Source: Meloidogyne chitwoodi (taxonomy: Eukaryota; Nematoda; Chromadorea; Rhabditida; Meloidogynidae). Taken from it: a DNA stretch of 64,000 nt. The first letter of the stretch is position 1; each line of letters begins with the position of its first letter. The position numbers and the translations under genes are program-made. Where the stretch lies: NCBI GenBank assembly GCA_015183035.1, contig JACZZP010000009.1, forward strand, positions 124,001 through 188,000. Direction: 5' to 3'. The notes beneath the pieces were generated by a model that worked only from the letters and a program-made list of their open reading frames with translations, searched no databases and was not told where the DNA came from. Positions 58,586-64,000 of the stretch are shown here, piece by piece.

Positions 58586-58773
58586 AATTAACTATAAAAC
58601 TGAATTATTTAAAATTTTAAAATGAAAAATAAATATAAAAATAGAAGATAAATTTAATTAAAATAATAAAAATAAATTTATTGATTCGATTCTTAAATAA
58701 ATAAAATTAAGTTTTAAAAATCAGATAATATATAATCAAAAAAGTCAAATCTTTTAAATATACATAAAAATAT
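58586..58773 (-). promoter_or_regulatory. inter-gene spacer, candidate operon junction (VPS37 to mL48)
   Basis: 188 bp between the VPS37 stop and the mL48 start on the same strand, AT-rich, with no separate promoter recognised. Confidence 0.5.
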
Positions 58774-59930
58774 TTAACTATAAAATGAGTGACGATAGTT
58801 CTTTGATGCGTCATTCAATGCAAAATGTGGGTAAATAGCAGAAGAACCTGAAGAATTGTTTGCATTCACTCCTGGATAAACATTAACTGATGTTGACGAG
58901 TATTTATATTGTTGTTGGCGAAGCAGTTCAGCCAATTTTTCAGCTTTGATTTTTCTAAATTAAAAAATAGATAAATTTGAATTTTAGTTAAAAACCTCAA
59001 GTGAACAAGAGCTCGTTTTTCACTAAATTTCTTTAGAAAATTGTCAACGTCGATCTCTCCTTTGTGAAATTCCTCAGTTATATTCTTAATTTTTTAATTT
59101 TAAAGCTAAAAATCAAACGAAAACCTCGCTCTCCTTTTCAGCATCGTGAGAAAGAGTTTTCAAGGTTGAACAAACTGAATCCAAAGATCTCGAATTACTT
59201 AACTAAAATAAAAAATATTGAAGGAAAAATATCTACTAAAAATATTCAGAACCTAGAACATTGCTATGCGTATTTTTTAAATCACTGCATTTTTTTACAT
59301 TAGAAAAATAGTTTCAGAGGTTATTCATTAGTAACTCCTACTCCGAAGGCTCAAAAAATCAGAAAAAAACCTCGTCAAGTCTCTCCTTCATTAGTTCAAC
59401 ACTTTTCCTCTTCTCAACAGCATCTTTATGAGTTTGTTGTAGATTGGTCAAAGCAGTGTTCAATTTTCGCTCATTAGTTAGATTATATTCCGCAAGCGAT
59501 TTTGATTGAGCAAATTTCATTTCTTTGTCGTTCGAAATTGAAGAAATCTTAAAATTAGAAGATGTACAAGTTCAAAAATGTATACACAATAAAACTCGAA
59601 ATTTGGACTAAGAAATAGTTTAAAAGATGACTAGAGAATTTCATTATAGAACAGAATCATTGCTCATTGCTAAATTCAAGAAAATAGCTTGGAAAGCTTG
59701 AGACCAGAAAAACTGGTCTGGACTATATAGCAAAAAGCTGTTTCACGTTTGCCGCAGATATTAAAAGAAAAAAAGGAAACAAACTTGAGAAAGACTGCCA
59801 ACAAAAGAATTGATTTTTTGCTCATCTTGCAACAAAACTTGAAGCTGATCTTCTGTGTAATTTCGAACTTGAGAAGTTAAGGTTGATGTACAAACTTCTA
59901 TTAAAGATTCCAAGTCTCGAGAACTCATAA
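58774..59930 (-). CDS. VPS37 (ESCRT-I subunit, Mod_r domain)
   Basis: Coiled-coil ESCRT-I component that sorts ubiquitinated cargo into multivesicular bodies. It starts at 59930: MSSRDLESLIEVCTSTLTSQ, then VLLQDEQKINSFVGSLSQ, ISSISNDKEMKFAQSKSLAE, YNLTNERKLNTALTNLQQTH, AVEKRKSVELMKERLDE and LSHDAEKESEITEEFHKGEI. GEIDVDNFLKKFSEKRALVH and LRKIKAEKLAELLRQQQYKY follow. This order (LL-DE-K, S-L-AEYNL, F-x-GEID-x-FL…F-EKR-x-H-RK-KAEKL) is that of the Mod_r domain. The tail is Ser/Asn/Tyr-rich. At least five exons. First gene of the trio with mL48 and SPL. Confidence 0.92.
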
Positions 59931-60479
59931 TTAAATTAAAACTAAAAAGAAAATAAGAAAAGAATAAGAAAAGTCGGGAGGTTAGTTAAAGATGAATTGC
60001 ATCATTATTCCTTTTTATCTCTAACTAGCTTTAGTTAAAATACTATTTCGCGTCTAGGCAGGCTGTACATAGTAAAGTCAGACACAAATTCAAATTATCA
60101 CGTACAATACGAAATTGTGAACACAAAAATTGGCGTAACGTTTTTTTCTTTAAAACTTCATCCCGCTTCATTCTTTTCATTTTTCGAGGTGCACCTAGTG
60201 TGGTTTTTTTCGTGTTTTTATTGTTTTTTTTCGTGTTTTTTTGGTTTTTTATTGTTTTTTCGTGTTTCATATTTATTTTGTTTTTCCTTCCTACGTGAAA
60301 CCCATTAAAATGCGCGCTGCGAAAAATTTATAAAAAAAATAAAAATTTAAATCAGAGATAAAAATTTTACTTTTTTTCCAGTTGCAGCAGATGCTCTTCT
60401 ACAATAGTATGGAAGGGAGTATAATTTTTAGTTTTTTAATTAAAAATTCAATAAAAATTTTTTTATTTTTATGATGATG
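59931..60479. other. intergenic region with T/G-rich simple repeats
   Basis: GTTTTTTTTCGTGTTTTT-like words near 60195-60275 read as false frames. No gene supported. Confidence 0.5.
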
Positions 60480-61110
60480 GATTTGTGGCTGGTGGACCTG
60501 GGCAAGATATGGACTCAACTGTGCTGCTGATGATCATTGGGGCACTGTTTGGAGCTGCTGGAAATTGGAGCACTGTTTGGACAACGACAAAGTTGTTTTT
60601 TATTTATTTTTTGCTCGGGTTAAGGGTCCTTCCCCGGGTTTTTTCAGCTTTAGATGCTGCGCTCTTCTACGTGTGCGCTTCTACTCCATCTGCTCTTCTG
60701 CTTCATCATTGGCTCTGTCCAGCATTGGTTTCTTTTGTTTCTTTTTTTATTTTTTATTATTTTTTCTTAAAGGTAGAGGTCCAAGAGCGGCGATTATGGC
60801 TCTCATACAGTGGACAGGCTCTCCAAAACAGGTTTAATTTTGATTATGCTTTAAGATGATATTTTTGTTCAGAATATGCTCATCATTTGGAGTGGTGAAC
60901 GAAGGAGCAGCGACTTGGCCACTGGAGCTCTGTGACGTCTACAATGTGTTTGGTGTGGTTTTGTTTTTTAGTGGTTTTTGGGGGGTCCCCCCTTTAGATG
61001 CTGTGCGGCTTGAGACCACTACTGTTCGTGGCTGGGAACGTCTACATGGTAGGAGCTGTTGGCACGTGAAGATGGTGGCTTCTTGCTCATCAATGAATTT
61101 GTAAGTTTAA
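60480..61110. other. GC-richer block, no gene identified
   Basis: Composition is clearly higher in G and C than its surroundings and it is nearly stop-free over long stretches in several frames (60485-60859, 60856-61104 on plus; 61019-61201 on minus). Words such as GCTCTTCTACG, GATGCTGCGCTC and GAGCACTGTTTGG recur. Translations show no domain I recognise and change frame. It could be a foreign insertion, a pseudogene or a structural RNA; I make no call. Confidence 0.35.
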
Positions 61111-61912
61111 AAAATGTTACTAAAAATAAAATTGCACGCCAAAAATTTGCTAACACGCGAAATTCCGTCCCATCCCTATTTTCACCATATTGTTTTTTCA
61201 TCGATTTTTGTTTTTTTTCAAATTTGTGTTTTCAGCTTTTTCTTAGATAATTAAAATAAATCATCATGAATGCAGAGTCAAATCAAATCATCCGTTTGTA
61301 CAACATCGATTCAATAGTAAGCAATTTTATTGTTTAAATCTAATTAAATAAGGGGGTAAGAATCTCGTAAGAATTTGTGAATCAGAATGTGAAGAATGCC
61401 CACGCCAGTTGTATATTTGAATTTTAAATTTTTGGCATAATGTTTTATTAAAAAGACGTACTATTTCTTTTGGAAGAGAAAGAAAGAAAGTGAGCGTAGA
61501 GATTTTTGGTTTAGTGGAAATTCTTCTCTTTCATCACCCCTTAAAGTCATGGGTTCGAACTCTGTTGATGGTATTTGTTTTTTAAAATATTATTTTTACA
61601 ATTTTAAGTAAGTTTGAGTAAAGATTCATCATTTATTAATATATTGTAATTTCTTTTTTAGTTGAATTTACTCATCTTTCCTACTCTTTACAATTGCCTG
61701 GCGAAAGCTCATTCTTCGAGTCTTCATTTATTATTGTAAATGCCAGTTTCTTTTTCTTCAGGTTTTAATATTTAAATTATTAAAAGTATCCTAATTTTAC
61801 TAAAAATATTTATTATTTTTTGGTTTCCATGGTGATTTTGACATTTATTTTTTAACGTTTATTTTTGCTTTAAACAATTTTCAAGGGAATAACTCTATTA
61901 AACTAACTCAAA
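61111..61912. other. intergenic region, possible short upstream exon and tRNA-like unit
   Basis: A short frame from ATG 61266 (MNAESNQIIRLYNIDSI) ends at a GTAAGC donor and could be an upstream exon, but I cannot join it to anything. A tRNA-like unit lies at 61503-61575. Confidence 0.35.
61503..61575 (+). other. tRNA-like sequence (A and B boxes)
   Basis: TTGGTTTAGTGG (A-like) at about 61506 and GGGTTCGAACTC (B) at 61551, then TGTTGATGG. Shares its layout and end with the unit at 45517. Confidence 0.6.
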
Positions 61913-64000
61913 ATGGCTACTTTTCAAAAACAAAATGCTTCGCAAGGTTGGATTGAAACTGTACAAAAAGCAAAAGACGATAATAATGAAGATGATGAAA
62001 AAGCAAAGAAGCGACTAGAAGAAATTAGTTTTAGTGATCAAAAAATTGAGCAGAGTATTCAGGTTTATTGTTTTGGAATTCTAAAGTTATTATATGAGTA
62101 TAAGACTGGATTAACTTGAAGTAGAGATCGGCCTGGTTAAAGACTTAGTTTTCCCTCCTAATGTCCAGGCCCTTGCTTTCAAATTCAACTTCTTTCAATT
62201 TAGACATTTAGATTGGAACCAAATATGTCGACAGTCAACTTCATTGGGAAAAACAGTTGCTTGATGATAACACCACAATCCTTCCAAAAAATGAGCAGAA
62301 TAAAAGACGTCTTCTGGTCTATTCTCCAGCTTGTCCAACTAACCGAGAATCTGATGATAAATTCAAACAATTAATTTCATGGAGAAGAGCAGAAGAAAAT
62401 GAAAGGAAGGATGATGTGGAAAGAGCTAAGGAAATGGTATTATTTAACTAATTGGTCGGGAGGGATCTTTCATCATCTATACCATCTAAACCTTTTTAGT
62501 TTAGTTCGTTTCAGTACAAGGACTAGCCCAACTCTTTTTAGTGTTCTTTTCCTTTAGCGGTCAAGAGTACGCGACTTTTACCCGCAAGTCAATTGTTTCC
62601 CATAAAAAATATTTGGAAAACGAAGAAAAATTAAAGGTTTTTGGAGCATCAAAATCAACACATTTACTCTTTGCGGGTAAAAGTTCGGCCCCTTGGCAGC
62701 TTAAAGGAGAGAAATTCTTTTTAAACAAATTTTTCGAACAATTAATGATCGTTTTAATTAGAAAAATCCAAAAAAGACCTTTTGCACTGAAACGTCCAGA
62801 ACTTAAATTTTTGGTTTCCTTCCCCTTTTTATTTTTTAATTAAATTAAGAGAAGAATTCAACATCTAAGTGCTTGCAAAACAAATACAACTTTACTTAAT
62901 AAACTTGCTCAAACAAACAAAACAATTTGGAGGAATCCTATAGCAAGTGATGAATGGATAAAATTGACAGAAAATAGGCGTTGGGCAAGTCAAAAACAAA
63001 CTGGGCTTTCGCTTGATTTACAGGTTTATTTTTTAAGTTTAATATTATCAAGGAAAAGGAGAGGTGAAACTCATCCTCACAGTTTATTAATGGGTGAAAA
63101 CGTTCGTTTTTCTTCTTCTTTTTGTGTCCTTGGACACCTTGCTGTTCCCCTATTTTTATTTTTTCCTCTTGTTTTGTCTTTTAAAGATTATAAATTTGTT
63201 GGACATAAAAAAGATGGGAAGGAAATTTTGATTAATGAAAAGAGAATCAAAGGAGCAAAACAAGAGAAAATAGTGAAAAAAAGAAGAAGAACCCCCTCTT
63301 TTAACCTTCCCGTTGTTCCTTTTTGTTCTTTAAGTGAATTTTAAATTTCCAAATCTTTTTTTTTTTAATTATTCTATAAAATCCTAAAAATTTTAAGGAC
63401 ATAGAATTTGATCATCATTGGTTATTTACTAGAGCAGAAGCAGCAGAACGCGAATTAATAGCAGCTTATGATGTTTGGGTTCAAGTACATCAACAAGTTT
63501 TGAATTTGGTTAAAAGTTGGCTTTCTTTACGTGAACAAATGGGAGTTGATGAAGAAACTAAAGGAGATTTAAAGTATTATTTTAATATTTGACCTTTTTA
63601 GAAAATTGACCGTTTTGAAAATTTACCATTTTGACCATTTTGGAATTCTGACATTTAAAAAAAAAATATTAAAAAAATTTTTTTAATTTAAAGAAATGAA
63701 GAAAAACTTAACTCATTATTTGCTCTAATTATTGAACAACAGACAGTTTTGGATAGATGTAGGGCAGCATTGGAAAGAGCTTGGGCTGGGACAGACCAAA
63801 CTAGAGGACGATATTATATGGAACGACTTAAAGGAAATTTAGAGGTTTTTGAGCAGTAAGTATTTTTATCAGAATTTTAATAAATCAGAATTTTTTAAAA
63901 ATCAGAATTTTGGAAAATCAGAATTTTTTAAAAATCAAAATTTTGAAAAATCAGAATTTAATTTAATTTTTTTCAAAGAGATTCTAAAGATGAATTACCA
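61913..64000 (+). CDS. coiled-coil protein, N-terminal part (cut by window end)
   Basis: Function unknown. Exon 1 from ATG 61913 (MATFQKQNASQGWIETVQKA) ends at KIEQSIQ. Exon 2 begins at 62212 (IGTKYVDSQLHWEKQLLDDN) and ends SWRRAEENERKDDVERAKEM. The junction around 62440-62570 is unresolved. The next exons encode RKSIVSHKKYLENEEKLK, RRIQHLSACKTNTTLLNKLA, TIWRNPIASDEWIKLTENRR, HWLFTRAEAAERELIAAYDV, QQVLNLVKSWLSLREQMGVD and EEKLNSLFALIIEQQTVLDR. The last seen piece ends TRGRYYMERLKGNLEVFEQ near 63856, with the next exon opening near the window edge. Mostly helical and charged. No domain recognised. Confidence 0.6.

Noticed and set aside
60485..61250. Several 60-124 codon frames in the GC-richer block
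   Set aside because: Overlapping frames on both strands with no recognised motif; likely compositional.

Overview
The window looks like nuclear DNA of a nematode, most likely a plant-parasitic tylenchid such as a root-knot nematode (Meloidogyne type); the organism call is an inference. It is strongly AT-rich, genes are split by many short introns (often about 40-100 bp) with (T)nAG or TTTCAG acceptors, genes are dense on both strands, there are nematode-type serpentine receptor genes, and one gene trio is spaced like a nematode operon. I see no bacterial-type genes, CRISPR array or virus. Gene coordinates run from start codon to stop codon and include introns; exon joins were worked out by hand from splice signals, reading phase and family motifs.

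Layout. 0-5 kb: a 22-bp minisatellite, a GC-rich folded patch, and two divergent genes for small secreted coiled-coil proteins (1729-2611 -, 3941-4762 +) that flank a clean 593-bp inverted-repeat element with a 9-bp target duplication. 5.5-7.6 kb: a four-pass membrane protein. 7.6-11 kb: repeat-rich and gene-poor. 11-18 kb: a seven-Kunitz secreted protein (-) whose largest intron holds a prolyl 4-hydroxylase-like gene (+). 18.8-20.1 kb: a divergent eIF4E-like protein. 20.7-22.2 kb: delta-9 acyl-CoA desaturase. 22.4-24.4 kb: SLC17-type transporter. 25.4-27 kb: serpentine receptor. 28.4-30.8 kb: CRAL-TRIO/GOLD protein. 33-34.2 kb: Maf bZIP factor. 34.6-36.2 kb: PRXL2-type redox protein and a COX6C-like subunit. 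36.7-38.3 kb: glycosylasparaginase. 38.4-40.1 kb: second serpentine receptor. 41-42.7 kb: acidic single-pass membrane protein. 43-46.4 kb: NEDD8 E1 regulatory subunit. 46.7-47.6 kb: mitochondrial ferredoxin. 47.7-49.4 kb: COQ2. 51-54.3 kb: a Ser-rich orphan, a Cys-rich secreted orphan and a partial ZP-like secreted protein. 54.9-59.9 kb: sphingosine-1-phosphate lyase, mL48 and VPS37, spaced like an operon. 60.4-61.1 kb: a GC-richer unexplained block. 61.9-64 kb: the start of a coiled-coil gene cut by the window edge.

How genes relate. Several products serve mitochondria (COX6C-like, ferredoxin, COQ2, mL48), lipid handling (desaturase, S1P lyase, CRAL-TRIO/GOLD) and the secretory/cuticle system (Kunitz, P4H-like, ZP-like). 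Apart from the operon-like trio and the nested Kunitz/P4H pair, most neighbours look functionally unrelated.

The most distinctive non-genic property is a small set of short sequence families (CAGAATTCTGA; TTTCCGGAAA; GGACAYTAGAGTCTCA; a ~200-bp element around ACCAAAAATTCTGAAATT; tRNA-like A/B-box units) that recur across introns and spacers. The first three are also amplified locally into tandem arrays.
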